A stretch of DNA of 64,000 nucleotides, taken from assembly GCA_007922305.1 (NCBI GenBank), contig ML677364.1:16328260-16392259 (forward strand). The letters run 5' to 3'. Each line of letters opens with the position of its first letter. Position 1 is the stretch's first letter. The stretch is from Dermatemys mawii. Lineage: Eukaryota; Chordata; Testudines; Dermatemydidae. This document shows, in pieces, positions 45,760 to 59,289 of this stretch. The notes beneath the pieces were generated by a model that was given only the letters and a program-made list of their open reading frames with translations, made no database searches and was not told the DNA's origin. Both the position numbers and the translations under genes were made by a program.

Positions 45760-47145
45760 ATTTTTTTATGAATGAAGCCTTTCCCCCATGCCTACAGTCA
45801 CTAGCCCTGTCATTCAGTGTATTATCATCACTGCCGTTGTTCTTGTTGATAGCCTGATGATAGTTTAACAACAGGTAGTCTGAAGAATTAAATCCAGGGG
45901 GTTTTATCTGTCTGCTTTTATACTGTGGGGAATCCCTAGAAACTAATCACTGATTGTTATCACTAAGAATACACTATACTACACTGAAGCAGAATTAGGG
46001 AAACAATTAACATCAATAATCTAATACTATGGGCCTTTTACAGGGTCTCACACTTTTGTAAAAAGAAGAGATTAGCTAATACAAATGTTCATAATATATT
46101 AACAAATGTCATAGAAAACACAGTTCTTTTCCTTTAACGGTCTGAGAGCCCTTAACAGGGCTAATAGAACTGGTTCAGATAAAAGAAGAACTAACCCAAA
46201 CTTTATTCCAAATATTTGCTAAACTTTTCCTTTAAAATAAAATCACAAAGCCTTTGCACTTTTTTAATCTAGCCTGGACCAGAAGTAGAGGCAATGAAAT
46301 AGCTACTACCAGACTTCTGCAGGACTTATAACTTGGCCAAAACCAGAAAAGATAGCTATTTTAGACCAATTTCTAGACCAGATTGTTTCAGATAATCTTC
46401 ACAGCCTTGGTGAAATCTTTGAATGTTCATCCAAAGCAAATCAAGCTGAATCTGCAGACTGATGAGAACCACTTATCAATCACATCCAAGACTATTTTTT
46501 CCACACAATGAAACACTGTGCTTTTCAACAGGGTTGACAGCAGGAAACAAAAATATACAATCTGACCTATGAGTTCAATTAAAACTAACTAACCAAATTT
46601 GAAAGTTGAAGACAAAGCTTGGAAACGGTTCATTTTTGGTGTCAGTCCCAAGCAAATCCATAGAAAAATGCTTAGGGCGATTCATGTTGACCATGTCTGA
46701 ATCTTGCAGCTTCCCACTCCTTGCCTTCAAATCCACACAGAGGTTTGAAGTAGGTAAAGAGAGAAATAGATGGCTCCTCAAAGAGCCATACAGGTGTTCT
46801 GGGGAATTTACAGAGTATCTGACCTGCCACATGCATTCCCTGGCCATCTATAGCTGTCCAAAGATCCAGAGATTTTTTGCATGGAACTCAGAATAGCTGT
46901 AAGGTTGGAAAATCACACACTCTGCCACCTCAGAGGGCTTCTATATCTGTCTCAGTGTGAGGGCTGCAAAAGAAGCCTCAAGGCCATGGAGTTTTCTACT
47001 GATCTTTGGCTCTCCTATTGCTTTTGACACGAGAGGTCATGATATAGCCCAGTGTGATCAAAACTATGTTCCCTGTGAAAACATACAATGGAAAAATTAG
47101 TGACACCTTCTTTGCACAAAGAAGAAGCCTTTCTTCTGTGACTAC
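45760..47145. other. Non-coding stretch, no gene seen
   Basis: AT-rich DNA without recognised ends or domains. Confidence 0.45.
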
Positions 47146-47341
47146 AGGTATGACTGTAGTACAATGTAATGCAATGTAAGCCCGGACTCAGTAGACTCAA
47201 GGCTAACCCCACTCACTTCTGTCTACATACAAATCATGCTAACCCAAGATCCCAGGACCCTAAGGAATAGCAAGGTCTATGCAATGACCCATGGTTAAAG
47301 ACCCTTTGTTCTGTAGTGTAGATGCAGTTCCCACTCCAGAT

Positions 47342-47464
47342 AGGGTGACCAGACAGCAAATGTGAAAAATCGGGACGGGGACAGTGGGTAATAAAAGCCT
47401 ATATTAAAAAAAGACTCAAAAATCGGGACTGTCCCTATAAAATCGGGACATCTGGTCATCCTAG
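47342..47464. mobile_element. 123-bp hAT-type MITE, copy 3
   Basis: Same family as 38398 and 40377: AGGGTGACCAGACAGC at the left, 'gggacatctggtcatcctag' at the right. Flanks CTCCAGAT (47334-47341) and CCCCAAAT (47465-47472) match at 6 of 8 positions, a decayed 8-bp duplication. Confidence 0.85.
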
Positions 47465-47728
47465 CCCCAAATCAGGTCCTGGAAGTCCTCCAAAAGTATC
47501 CCACAATCCTATGGGCCAACTTCCTTTGTCCTCTCTATCCCAAAAATCTCCAGTTGACTCAGCTGAAAACAGAAGCCCTGCCTCTGGGTGTGCAGCTGCA
47601 GCTCAATAAGTAAGCATTAATCCTTCCATTGTCTTCTCACCACTGAGCTGCAGACACACCATCTGTGTTTGCCATGGAACCCAAACAGAAGAAACCTTTT
47701 AACCTTTTACTAAGCACACTGCCTCATG

Positions 47729-47868
47729 GTCATTGGAGCACATCCAGTTTTTAGTAGATCTCTGAGGGGAGGCCAACAAAACTGTGGACTTCAATAAGAG
47801 TAGCAGGAATGACCACACATACCAGCAAACAGCGAAGAAGCTGACAGCGCAGGGAGTGGATTAAGCAG
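47729..47868 (+). pseudogene. Harbinger Myb/SANT-like accessory gene fragment
   Basis: The plus-strand reading has the trihelix/Myb_DNA-bind_4 pattern: EHIQFLVDL, a stop, GEAN, then SSRNDHTYQQTAKKLTAQG, which matches the family's spacing of 'RN..vY..ia.kL...G'. In active Harbingers this DNA-binding protein cooperates with the transposase and binds the element ends. The frame has stops and the LTR at 47957 lies just beyond, so it is inactive. Confidence 0.5.
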
Positions 47869-47956
47869 TTCTAGAGTCAGTACTGGAAAAGCAGGGACCT
47901 GCACTGGGGGCAACTCACCGACATCATGTCCATTTTATGAGAAGTTTGACTCATGC

Positions 47957-48572
47957 TGTTGGGATACGTAAGGGTTAAGTAAAGACATGAAAACCTGCTG
48001 GTGTGCTGGCATGGTATCAGGGAGCAGACACAGGCACGCACTATTCCTTCACTAATAAATAAACTGTTACCACTATCCCCTCCCCTCTCCTTGTTAAGAA
48101 TTAATAAGTGTTGCAGCTACATGAGAACTGTGGGGATCTAAAGAATACCTTTTGGGTAAAGAAGTGTTATCCCCTCCTCCCTTCCTTTCCCAGCTACATA
48201 TGTGAGATCTGGGTCAGGGCTCCTTCATTCCTCCCCTGCAAACTGCTTATCCAAAGAGTTCATAACCACAATTACAGCAAATAAGTGTATCTTCAAAGTA
48301 AAACTTATTGGTAGAATATGCTAATGAGGTAAATAGTAATTAGGGGCGGGAATAATTATATTCAGTATAGGGTTATCAATATTCATTTTGTAGGTGTTCA
48401 TATTACTCTGTAACAGTTTTGGGGGTGTTGTAATAAATGTAGTAATTTACATACTAATGTAAATAAAAAGAGTATTTGTAATTAATCCGGTGCTTACTGG
48501 AGAACAACTACCACAATAAAGAAGCCCATCTACTCAAATCCGCCTTTGGGTCAGCCGGTTCTTCTGCTAACA
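47957..48572 (+). mobile_element. Solo LTR with perfect 5-bp target duplication
   Basis: CATGC lies on both sides (47952-47956 and 48573-48577). The ends are TGTTGG and CTAACA, TG..CA with a near-perfect inverted terminus. A polyadenylation signal AATAAA is at 48515-48520, about 50 bp before the 3' end, as in a retroviral R-U5. It is 616 bp. The type (ERV or Gypsy) is unresolved without an internal region. It is inserted in the Harbinger and so is younger. Confidence 0.92.
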
Positions 48573-49749
48573 CATGCTTTACACAGAGCCCAGCACGGAG
48601 CCAGCCATGGTGCGTGATGACCTGCTAAGCCAGGATGGTGCATTGCTGGCCCCTGAACCCAGCATGGGGACAGACAGGAACCAGCAGTAAGGACCATGTT
48701 GCTGAAATCAGGCCCAAGGCAGCCCTTTGGAACAGGAGCAGCAGCACATTCTGGGACCATCCTCAGAGGAACTGATTGATGCTCCCCATGGAACAACCCA
48801 CTGCAGAGCAGACAGTAGGGACAGAAGCCTCTCCTGCGCCCGGTAAGTTTCTGGCTCCATTTTAATGTTTATTACTACAGTAATGGGAGCTCTATGAACC
48901 AAAGCAAAAGTTATCATAAGCCCTGGCTAGCAGCATTAATCTGCAGAGTGTATGCCAACACCTTGGTGACCCTGACCCGCTCTCCTCACCCCTCGGAGTT
49001 CAAAATGGCAACCGGGAAATGCAAACAGTAAAGAACACTTTTAAAGTGTATTTTTACTAAAAAGCCACAAATTTTTGCTATGGCTTTTCTCTTTCTTACA
49101 AAGCATAACTCTTCATGGCCCGGGGTGTAAGTGTGCCACCCTGTATCCATTCAACAGTCTGTCAAGCTGCCCGGAAACAGTGGACTCTGTGTGTGTGATT
49201 AGAGAAATATGTTCCCTTTCCAAAATCTAGTCCATTTCAGTTAGTGGCAGTCCATGCATTCTTTGGGTGACAAAATCATTTATCCCAAGTACGACTGGGG
49301 TTTGAAATTTTGTCCAGAAATGTGCGGGGAGGGGGCAGGAGGGGATGGCTTTGGAGTTCTGGGTGTTTGCATTGCAGCCATAACACAGCATAGGCCATGT
49401 GGAAGCTAACGCAGCATCCCGTTGATTCCCTCCTGAATTCCGACCCAATCGTGGGTGCTGAGAGCTGGAGCTTTTCCAGAAGCAGGAACTCCAGATAGGT
49501 AGTCACTTTTGGGGGAGGGGCATATTTTCTGGGGCTACTTCAGTAGCTGACCAGCCCATTCCACTCATAGATGTGCTGTTCAGTCACTATACTGGAATAT
49601 TTAGGTTGCGTAAACTGCAGGTTTCCCGCCAGCAGTTTGACATTTCCCTCTGCCAATAGGACACCACAAGAAGTGTTATGTCCTCCAACATTCGGAAAGC
49701 CTGAAAAGATAGAAAAAGCCCCTAACTGTCATAGGTCCATTCAGAAGGA

Positions 49750-51550
49750 AATGACTCACCTCTGACTTCACAAAGATTGTGAAGAGCACAGCAAGCCTCA
49801 GTCATGCGGATAGTACTGGTGACACTGGCATCCAAACAGGTCTGTAAACATCTCCAATAGGATTTCACTCTGCCAAAAGCACATTCAACATCTATTCTAC
49901 ACCTGCTGAGAGTGTAATTAAACCATCTTTTGCCAGTGCCTCTGAAATCAGGGTATGGTTTTATAAGTCAAGGTAAAAGGGGGTAAGCAGGGTCCCTCAA
50001 AGTAATGGTAGAGACCGTAACTCCATTTATGACAAAGCCATTTGGTGGGACTAGTGCCTGTTAATATGGCTACGATTTCATCATGGACATTTTTAGTAAA
50101 AGTCACAGACTGGTCACAGGCAATTAACAAAAATTCACAGAAGCCGTGACCTGTCCCTGACTTTTACTAAAAAAGTCCATGACAAAACTGGGGAATGGGG
50201 AAGGTCGAGCACCCTCCTCTGCTGTGGTTGTGAACTGCAGCCCCTGCCCCATGGCTGGGACCTGGGAGGGATCCCCACCTGTGACAGCTGGGGTGCTGCA
50301 GGGGTCCCCTGCATCTGTGGGGACTGCAGAGCAGCTGGGGGACTCCCCGCATTGTTCATGGGAGCACCGGGGGATTCCCTTCCCCCTGCTGGCAGAAGAA
50401 GCCAGGGAGCTGCTGGATATCCCCCACCCCCTGCAGGGACTGGGGACCTGTGTGGGCTCCCCACCACTCCAGGCAGCACGGGCACCCTGCTGCTCTTGAC
50501 CACCATGGGAGGTGGGGGTACCCTGCTGCTCCCAGCCACAGAGGACTGAAGTCATGGAGGTCTGTGGGAAGTCATGGATTCTATGACTTCCGTGACCTCC
50601 ATGGCCAAATCGTAGCCTTACCCATGAATATGGACTTCCAATCAGCAAAAAAACCCTATCATGAATTTATCCAGTGCAGCCCACGTTGACATTCATAAAT
50701 TGTCCTCTGTGGTCCATGAGGGTCTGCGTAGCAATGGAGTGGTACCTTTGCCATTTATGTTCTCTTGTGCTCCTTGAGGAGGAGAAAACTTATGGGTCCA
50801 GGAGTCCCATCAACTGCCCGGGTACAATTAGGCAACCCCATTCTCTCAAAGCCAGCATTTACCTCAGGAATATCTTTTACGCCCACGACCGTGGAGTAAA
50901 CCACACACCTGACTGTCTCAGCCACCTCCACCGCTTTACCCACAGTCAACTTCCCAATACCAAGCTGGTTTGCAACAGCCCTGTAGCAGACTGGGGTAGC
51001 CAGCTAACAGGCGGCTCTAACAAACCACTTCTGGACCAGCAAGGGTGCCCTCATGCATGTATCTTTATGCTGAGGGTTGGAGCAAGCTGCTTACAAGACT
51101 CCAACAATGTAGCTGTCTTCATGCAAAAGTCCTGAACCCACTGCTGGTTATCCCAGGTCTGCATGATGATGTGATCCCTCCATTCTGTGCTTGTGGCCCT
51201 GCGCCAGAGGCATCAGTCTACAGGGGGGCTTCAGTGGCTATACCAAATGTAATGAACAGCATCTGACAGTTTGAGTGTGCCAAGCAGGTACTCTGCCTCT
51301 CCTCCACTATCCTAAGCTCTGTCAGGTTCCTAAGGTGGGTCAGAAAACACCACCAAAATGTCCATTGCTTATGGAACCTCTGCCTATTTCCTGACACAGG
51401 AGTGAAAGAGCAAGCAAGAGAAGGTCTTGAAAAGGGGTCTCCTCCATGTTGCTAGCTCTGTTAATTGAGTGTCCACAGACCAAAATGACTCCTCTGATGT
51501 TGGCAGGCTGTTCAAACTTCCAGTAATGTGCATGGTGGGCAGCCAAATTT
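49750..51550 (-). pseudogene. PIF/Harbinger transposase, broken and interrupted
   Basis: Minus-strand pieces are in the right order. The GLPNCTRAVDGT block (about 50850-50810) contains the first catalytic D. The second-D region is lost at the MITE insertion (50068-50617). Then come GDPAYPLLPWLIKPYPDF (about 50005-49950), CRIDVECAFGRVKSYWRCL with the E (about 49905-49850), and CCALHNLC near 49790. Stops and frame changes occur throughout. It is a different, more complete-ended copy than that at 10.2-11.6 kb. Confidence 0.82.
50068..50617. mobile_element. Non-autonomous DNA element with GGCTACGATTT ends
   Basis: GGCTACGATTT at the left and AAATCGTAGCC at the right are exact 11-bp inverted ends, extended by further inverted text ('gtccatgac', 'gtcatgga'). 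The 550-bp interior is GC-rich with overlapping long frames on both strands that I regard as base-composition artefacts. The flanks (TTAATAT on the left, TTACCCAT on the right) do not give a clean duplication, so the superfamily is open; hAT is a possibility. Confidence 0.8.
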
Positions 51551-51812
51551 TCCCACAGTTCATTATGGCCAAAGGGCTAGAGCAGTCACCTTTCAGGAGA
51601 GTGCTACAGATTCTGGGATATGGTTGGTTTGACTGGGGTCTGCCTGTTGCAGTGTGGACACCAGAGCTCCAGGTTTGAGCCCAGATTAGAAAATTCTTAA
51701 TGTAGGGTTAACAATCAGTGTAGATGCTCAGGCCCTGGGTTCTGTACCCCAAGGTCAGCTGAGTCTAATCCCACTAACCCTGAGCTTTCATTGCAGTGTA
51801 GATATACCCTAA

Positions 51813-53312
51813 GAGCCTTGCATGAAATGGTATTTTCCACAACTGAAATAAAATAAAAGAATTGGCTCTGCATCTGGTAGCATCAACATCAAAACAAGAA
51901 AGCCTGTTTGAACATGGGTCCATACACTCTGTTACCAATATTATTTGCATCACACACGGGTATAGTCGTCTTAGTCAGAAATCAGGCCCCACATGTACAA
52001 ATGTGTAGTAAAAAACAGTTCCTTCCTCCCCTATGGCTTAAACCAATTATGTGAAAAGCCAAATTAGCTTTTCAGTTTTAAAACCCATACTATAATACTT
52101 CACTATAATACTCTAAAAAGACTGTAGTCAAACTACTGTAAAGTATTGAGATGCCAACCTTTACTGGAAAATACTGTTGCTCTTCATAAGGGAATCACAA
52201 TCAGACGTACAGCATTGTGGAAGTCATCATTCCCTGTTCTCCAAATTCAGCTGGTGATGCCTATAATATTCGTTTTGTCCTCGGGTGAGTTATGATTCCA
52301 TTAGCAGCTTGAACTTGGAACTCTGCTCGGAGTGCAGCAATAACAAGACAGATAGGCCTTTATGAAATCTACACTATTAACACTATTTGTTTTGCCATGA
52401 GTTGACAACTTTAGTAAATTGTTCATAATTGGCTATCAAGGAAAAAGCCCAAGCCTGCTTGCCATTATTATGGTATTGATTCTCAATAATTTCTTTGTGT
52501 GTGTGTGCATGCGCATTTGCGTGCATTGCTTTTGTGTTGCTGGCAGGACAGCCTACAAAGAAACCAGCTGAGTGGGTCTGCTGTACATCTGGGAGCTCCA
52601 GATGGAAAGAAACACATAAAATGCACACCAGGAATAGCTGAAGCAGAGGGTTGTGTGGGGTTTTTTTCGGTGTTATAGCATTAAAAGAAGAGAATGGAAT
52701 TAGCGTGTAGCTAAACACGATGGTAGCCCTGTAGGATATTCATGTTAATCCAAGGCTGAAGTACATTAACATTAAAAAACTCCATAGGGTTATTTTAAAT
52801 ATTCATTAGGAAATTTACAAACTTTGGTGTAATGGCTGAAGACTCCAGTGTCTTTATAATTGGGAGCCAGACCAGTGGAAACTTTCTCAGCCATGGGAAA
52901 ACACTGTAGCCCAGTTTCTCTTCCACTATTAGAGACTCTTGATTATAATCACTAAATATTAATCCCCCTTCTTTCACACAGGCACACACACAAACACATA
53001 CACCTGATACAGTATTGTTATGTAGCATCATTCATTATCTGCTATGCTGCCTGATTTTTTTTAAACATATGCAGTCATGCCCATGGCCCAAAACATAGCT
53101 TTCTCCTGTTCTTTCTTCAGATGAAAGGGACAGAAAGTAAAGCGTGTCTAGTGTCTCTCAACAGGTAGACAATTCAGATAATTTGCTGACAAGCACAAGC
53201 ACTTACATATACCCAGAGAGACTGTCAGAGATCTTATTTAGTGATGACTCACTCGAAATTCAATTAACACATTATTACAAACTGATCAGGGGAAAGAAAC
53301 TGTATTTCTGGA

Positions 53313-53348
<36 letters not shown>

Positions 53349-54930
53349 AACTATAAAACTCACCAAAAGTCAGCATGTGGTTGGTTTCCTGATGCACCAT
53401 GTCTCAGGACACAGGAGAACTGTTTGAATTCTCTCCTCATCACTTTCTTGCTCCATAGATGTCAAATGATTGCCATGAAACACTAGAAAAGTAGAGTTCT
53501 GAAGATTTACCCCTCCCAGGAGATCTTTGCCCAGATTTTCTATAAAACTCAGTGCAATCTTTGATCTTCCAGCAACTTGTACTCTTCTCTGTTACTTGAA
53601 ACCCAGCATTATTATTAAGCTTAAGTAGATTGCTTTAAACTTCTACAATATTTACTCTCCTGCCTCCCAATGGGATGTTAACAATAAAAATAGCAAAGGC
53701 TTCTACATTTGTTTTCACTTTACATAAATGAATTAAGCAGTTTCTATTATGCTCATTTATACCCTCAATAATGTAAATTAAGCAACATAAAAGAGTTTCC
53801 ACACCCATATTTACAGGATAAAAATCAGGAGACTTTGGAGAGAGAGAGGTACCTAACACATCCTATCTTCTTAAGTGTGAGCAAATCTCTCGGCTTATAA
53901 AAGAAATGTGTGACACTAACAGCTGCATTGTTTGCTTTGGTATTTTAAAAAAAAACAAGTTCAAAGGGGCTCACTTGATTGTATGCCTCCCCAACCCCCA
54001 GCTTCATCCTTCATAACCATTGTTTAATGAATTTTTATTAGAAAAGCATGGCTCCACTTATGAAAAAAAAGTCTGTCTTTGAAACCAGGAGGAGAGTGTG
54101 TTTTCCCTGGCATTACCCTGTTAGTTTTTAATATCAGGTTTGCGCTGGGGTTGACTCCTGGTGCATTTTGGAATCATAAACCAACAAAGTGAAGCTAATG
54201 GGAAAGGAAATAATGCAGTAGAAAAGAGCTTCTTTTGAAGTGGGGACAGGAAATCTGTCCAACTTTCCTCCTTCTTCTTTTCTTTCCCCCACCATGCCTT
54301 ATACCCCTCACAATGCAAAGTGTGTTTCTTGCTGATTTTTGCTTACAGGATAGAATCTAGTAAGAACATAAATTTAATCTCCATTTCTCAGTTTGCAAAA
54401 CCTCTGGAAAAAAGATACTCACTGATACAAAAAGAGCAAATAAAACATAATAATAGATAAATATGCTGTGGATGAAATCCTGTTTCCATAGCCATCAATG
54501 GCAAAACTCCCACTGACTTCAATAAAGTCAGGATTTCACCCTGCATGTTTGGGTGCAGTTAAGAATGTTTCCTTATATCAAGTTATCTGAAATATTCCTC
54601 ATACAGTACTCCTCTGAGAATGAGAAATGTCTATTATACTTCTAGCTAAACAGATGATATTGATGCAGGTTGTACTGGTACCCAAAGAGGAACACATGGC
54701 CGTAAGCTTCAAATTACTATGAGAAAAATTACAGAATAGATTCACTGCCAGCTACTTTTGTGACATCCTGGTGATACAAAGCAGCCGAATGTACTCATGG
54801 ATCTTGCCCTACGTTTTATTCATTACCTTTTTCTCTTATGGTCATTATCACAAGATTTTATTTGTTTTGTACAACCTTTTACATACTCCAGAACTTCATT
54901 GGCTGGCCCATTTTTCCTTGAGGAAAAGGA
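51813..54930. other. Non-coding stretch with microsatellites
   Basis: No gene seen. It holds a (TG)-rich tract near 52496-52526, a (CT)n run at 53316-53343, and a copy of the 'aactcccactgacttcaata' palindromic repeat at 54480-54540. Confidence 0.5.
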
Positions 54931-54934
54931 AACT

Positions 54935-55175
54935 CAGTAAGGATGTGGTTAACACATTAGCCTTTGACATGGGTACAACTCCTTGCTCTGCAACAGGCTT
55001 CCTGAGTGACTTTGGGCAAACCACTTAGTCTCTCTGTGCCTCAAGTCCCCATCTATAAAATGGGGGAAATCGTGTCTCACAAGGGTATTGTGAAGATAAA
55101 TATGTTGACGATTGTGAGGTATTGCAATACAGGGATATGTGTGCCATAGATAAATAGATATTTTAAAAGAGGTAT
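54935..55175 (+). repeat. CORE-SINE/MIR-like copy
   Basis: Reads 'gtggttaacacattagcctt', 'gtgactttgggcaaaccact', 'ctctgtgcctcaagtcccca', 'ataaaatgggggaaatcgtg', 'ttgtgaagataaatatgttg'. Confidence 0.75.
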
Positions 55176-55179
55176 AATA

Positions 55180-55970
55180 AAAAGCCAATAAAATAAAGCA
55201 AAACAAAAAAAATTACAGATTATAAAGGCCAACCATCAGAAGCACTGAAATTCTGTTGTCTCCTTTCCTTGATCATTCAGAGACTCTAATGATAGAAACT
55301 GTCATTATACGAACCATCAAAATAGCTGACAGGGAAATGGTATAAATGTGACCTCTCTGAGTGGTGTGATCGTCCTCAAATGTTTCTGGGTTAAGAAAAG
55401 AATGGGCATCCTTTAAGTTAATCATCCTCTGTCCCTAAAGCATGGGCTGGCGATGCACAGAATGCTTGTGGCTTGTAGGATACTGATTCCCACCCCCATT
55501 TCTTAAAGCTGCTTCTCGCAGGCATCCAGGCTCTTCGCTGTAATCAGCCCTATGAATCCAATGCGAACAGAAGCAACAGACTAAACTCCTTAGAATGTCA
55601 CAGCTCCTGTTTCTCTAAGAACTGATTCCTCCTTATCAGTACAAATGTGGCCTCACATATTAAGCTAGGTACATGTGCTTCTCTTTTACAATGGGCAGTA
55701 GGAGCCCAACCAACTCAACAGTGTGGACAATTCCCATTGCATTCATTATGTTTGCTGATGTCCAACACAAGTCACTGGAATGAAGCTTAATTAATAAAGA
55801 AATGCACTTGTTGAAATATCCCTCTGGCCAGGGCCAGAGGCCTAACCAGGATCTTACTGTTCCCTTCCCAATGAGGGCTGGTCACGTCCATACATGCTGC
55901 AATTAGTATACATCAGTGACTATAGTGAATGGTAATGGATCACAGAAAACTGAAGACCAATTGTGACAGG
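55180..55970. other. Non-coding stretch, no gene seen
   Basis: No recognised repeat ends or coding motifs. Confidence 0.45.
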
Positions 55971-55971
55971 G

Positions 55972-57017
55972 TACCTGGTGTGCAACCTGGACTCTGGGAC
56001 CACTGAGCCTTCTGTCCTACCAAACTGAAGTATCCCTCTCACACTGTGATGCTGTGATAAGCTACAAACCTCTGGCAGGCACTGCACTTACACAGCCATC
56101 CACAGGCAGGGACACACCCAGCTGAGTTTCATGAATGCTTCTCCCAGCCACTCATGAACCAACAATAGAGACGCAGCAGCCAGTTCCCCGCAGCTCGGCA
56201 GCCTTGCACCCCCGGAATACACCGTCTTGCCCTGGTCAGAAGCCTGACCAGTGTAAGTTTATTACCCAGTCTGCCCCACCCTGTAACTTGAGCTGAGATT
56301 CCCCAAGCACTTCAACCAAAACACACTGTTTTAGGTGAAATATAAAAAGGTTTATTACCTACAGAAAGAAAGATTTTAAGTGATTATAAGTCGCAAGCAC
56401 AGAGATCAAAGTTAGTTACCTAAGAAAGAAAATAAATTCACATTCTGAGTTCTATAAACAAAACAGGATTTGAATCAAGCAGTGTCTCACTCTGAGAAAT
56501 GGTACAAACAGGTCACAGATCATCAATATACAGACTGAGACTCTCCTCCAGCCTGGAGCCACTCAGTTAAAAATCTTTGTCCTCCAAACATGTTTGCAGG
56601 TGTTGAATTGTGGTGGGGAGTGAGGCTAACCCATAATGTCACTTCCCCTTCTTTTATAGTTTCTTCCAGCGTCCTGAAAGATCTATGCTTGTGATGTGCG
56701 GGTCTGCCCCCACTGGGCAATCAGTCTCCATTGTCTACATGCTCTCTCTGAGAAGTCTTCTGGGGTGGCCCTGGGAAAGTGATTCCCTTTAATAGACTAT
56801 CAACACATCTGGCTCCTCTATTGTTGCTCCTGAAAGGCTAGTTGTGGGTGTTCCCAACCTCGCAACATATTTCAGTAATACACACATAGCAAAACTTCAC
56901 TGCTTCCCATACAATAATAGGATATAAAATTCAACAGGTTATTAATGTTCAACAGAAGTTTCAAAATGATACTTCACAAGGCATACATTCAACAAAACAT
57001 ATAATAATTAAATGACA
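55972..57017 (-). mobile_element. Probable retroviral LTR, minus strand
   Basis: Starts TGTGACAGGGTACC on the plus strand. It includes 'aaaaaggtttattacctaca' (AATAAACC on the minus strand), 'attttaagtgattataagtc' and 'ctgccccaccctgtaact', which I recognise as a common turtle ERV LTR. The right edge near 57017 ('aaatgaca') is approximate and no target duplication was found. Confidence 0.5.
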
Positions 57018-59285
57018 GTGATGAATGTGGAACCTCCAGCGTGTTGCTTTGAGGTACAGAGTGCCACACCAATACATTCAAAAAATACGCTTTGTGTGTA
57101 GCTCATGAAATATTGTTGTATACTTCCCACGGCTTCACAGCAGCATAGCACCATGGGACTGTGTAGCATCCACATTCCTGGCCAAAGCCCTGACATAGAA
57201 TCTGTTCTGGGGACCTGATCACCACCTTCTTAATTAAGGCTACCCATGTACACCCGCACCAGAATTACTAACTTGCTGGTGACAGAAAACTGGAGAGCAA
57301 TAAATCCAATAAATATACACTTACAAGTTATGTGAAATGCTGTGTGTATAGGACAGGAAACAGTGCTTTACAACAATGCAACAATAAGGAGACTGTGTTT
57401 CCAAAGCCCCATGCCACATCCCTGGCACTAAGACAATTCTACAAAGCTGGACTAGGTATATGACTACAACCTTCAGTGCTAGGAAGGTAAGACCATGCAA
57501 AACCCCTACATAGACCCTGAGCAAAGAGTAGATTAAATGAGTTGTATAGAGATCTGGCTATCCCCATTATGGTTGATACTATACATGCATAGAACATATA
57601 AACATTTTTCTGAATGTGGTGAGAGAAAATGAATTATAAAAGTGACCTCAAAATGTATATATTATATATCCTAATTTTTCCTTCGCTGATGCCTCAGCTG
57701 AGTCAAAGCCTGACTCAAGTGAACTGGAAAGGAAAAAGTTTCAAGTGTCTTCAATATTCCCAAATCCTGCCAACCTAGAAAACTCCACAAACTGTTCCCA
57801 CCTTCTCCCTGGGAGAACCAAAGGCCTGGGTCATACTCTTTAGCAACTGCATTGTCACTTATGCTGCATGTGCAATTTCAGATGTTCTCCTGGCTGCTGC
57901 AATCAAGGCATCCTCTAAGTCAATAATTATTTTTTACTCCTCTACTACCTCTAAGGAGTGGAACTCCACGCATTTGTGGAGCTCTTCTTCTAGAGCCAGG
58001 GAGATGTCTCTGTCCTCATGTATTTGTGAAGGGACAAGCCCTTGCCTTGGACTGAAGGGGACTGTACAGTATTAGCACCTCTGTTGCAGATGTACAGTGA
58101 AGGGTTTAACTTTTCACAGGTTTGCGCACCCACCAGTGACCAGTTTGACAGGGGCAGACTCAGCAGTTCTGCTATAGCCTACACAGAAGTTGTCTTAAAA
58201 GAACTGAGAAGCTTAGGGTCTTTTAGGGCACACATATGAGTGGGCTTGACTGGGGTGTGGAGGAGAGGCTGTGGGGTGTATATAAGGAGCTGGGACACCT
58301 ATTGCCCCAAAAAGAGTGGGGAGGAGGCAAAGCCATGATTGCAAAGGATGACAGAGTCTGCAGTCTCCCTGTGCACTAGGAAACTTGGGAAATGACTGTA
58401 CCTGTTCCGCCCCATGCTCTCCCTGGAATGGGGCAAGTCTCCACTGCCTGCAGTGTGGGGCTCGCCCTTAGGAGCACAATCTCACCCAAGTGAATGTTTC
58501 AAAAGTAATAGGCAATAGAAATGAGAAAACAAAAGACTTAGGTCAAAAGTGGAAAATAAAAAGGAAGGAAAGTATATTAATTGGTGGCACTTTTGCAGAG
58601 AAAGATTGTAAGAAAAATGGCAAATCTATTCAGGGAAAGTAAAACAGATGTGTGAAGTGTCTGACTGAGCTATTGTTTTAGCTTTGTAATCTAAAATAGC
58701 TGACTAGATTTTGTTTTAACAAGGGATTAGTTTAGCAGACAGTTTGGATTAACAGCAACATATATAAATAAACATGCTACTCCTAAAACTTAAATGCTGA
58801 GCTTACAAGACGCAGGACAACAAGAACTAGAAAAATACTGGTCTTGGACTTTTAAATTATAGAGCCAGAGCATGTGTCCATTCCACAGAGACAAGGCATT
58901 AGTAAGAGCCTTCAAATTCAGCAATGTAATACAAGAAATATTCATGATTATGATTTCATTGTGAAGTAATTCAAGCACTACTTAATGGCAGATGACCACA
59001 AAGCACTTTAAACATAAGCTCTTTTAAGTAAAAGTAAGCTAAAATAATACTTGTATAAATAGACAGCACACTTCATGTGCAAAGGATCCAGAAATGCTTT
59101 AGAAATAATGGGCCAAATATGCTGTAAGCAGAGATCCGCACTGCTACTGCCAACAGCAGAAAGAAAAGCCTATCTATAGCTAGCATTGTGGCTCTCACCC
59201 AGAATGCTAACCTCACTAAACCAGACATTATTAGCTATAGCAGTTCTATTAGCAGTTCTGATTGTGGGAAGACTGTAGACTGGCT
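57018..59285. other. Non-coding stretch, no gene seen
   Basis: Unique-looking DNA; the open frames here have no domain. Confidence 0.45.
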
Positions 59286-59289
59286 GTGG

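Larger units (their letters stand above)
47146..51809 (-). mobile_element. Two-gene PIF/Harbinger transposon, degraded, hit by three insertions
   Basis: The right end reads AGGGTATATCTACACTGCAA on the other strand and is followed by TAA (51810-51812). The left end near 47146 is a decayed version (AGGTATGACTGTAG, then 'gcaatgtaagcccggactca'). A Myb/SANT-like remnant lies on the plus strand near the left end and transposase pieces on the minus strand to the right, the two-gene convergent plan of vertebrate Harbingers. Removing the hAT MITE (47342), LTR (47957) and MITE (50068) leaves about 3.4 kb, close to a full-length copy. Confidence 0.75.

Noticed and set aside
50124..50648. Long overlapping frames on both strands
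   Set aside because: All lie within the GC-rich GGCTACG-ended element; several frames open at once indicates composition, not coding.
57018..57530. Possible internal region of the neighbouring LTR element
   Set aside because: No gag, protease or polymerase motifs and no primer-binding site; frames are short.
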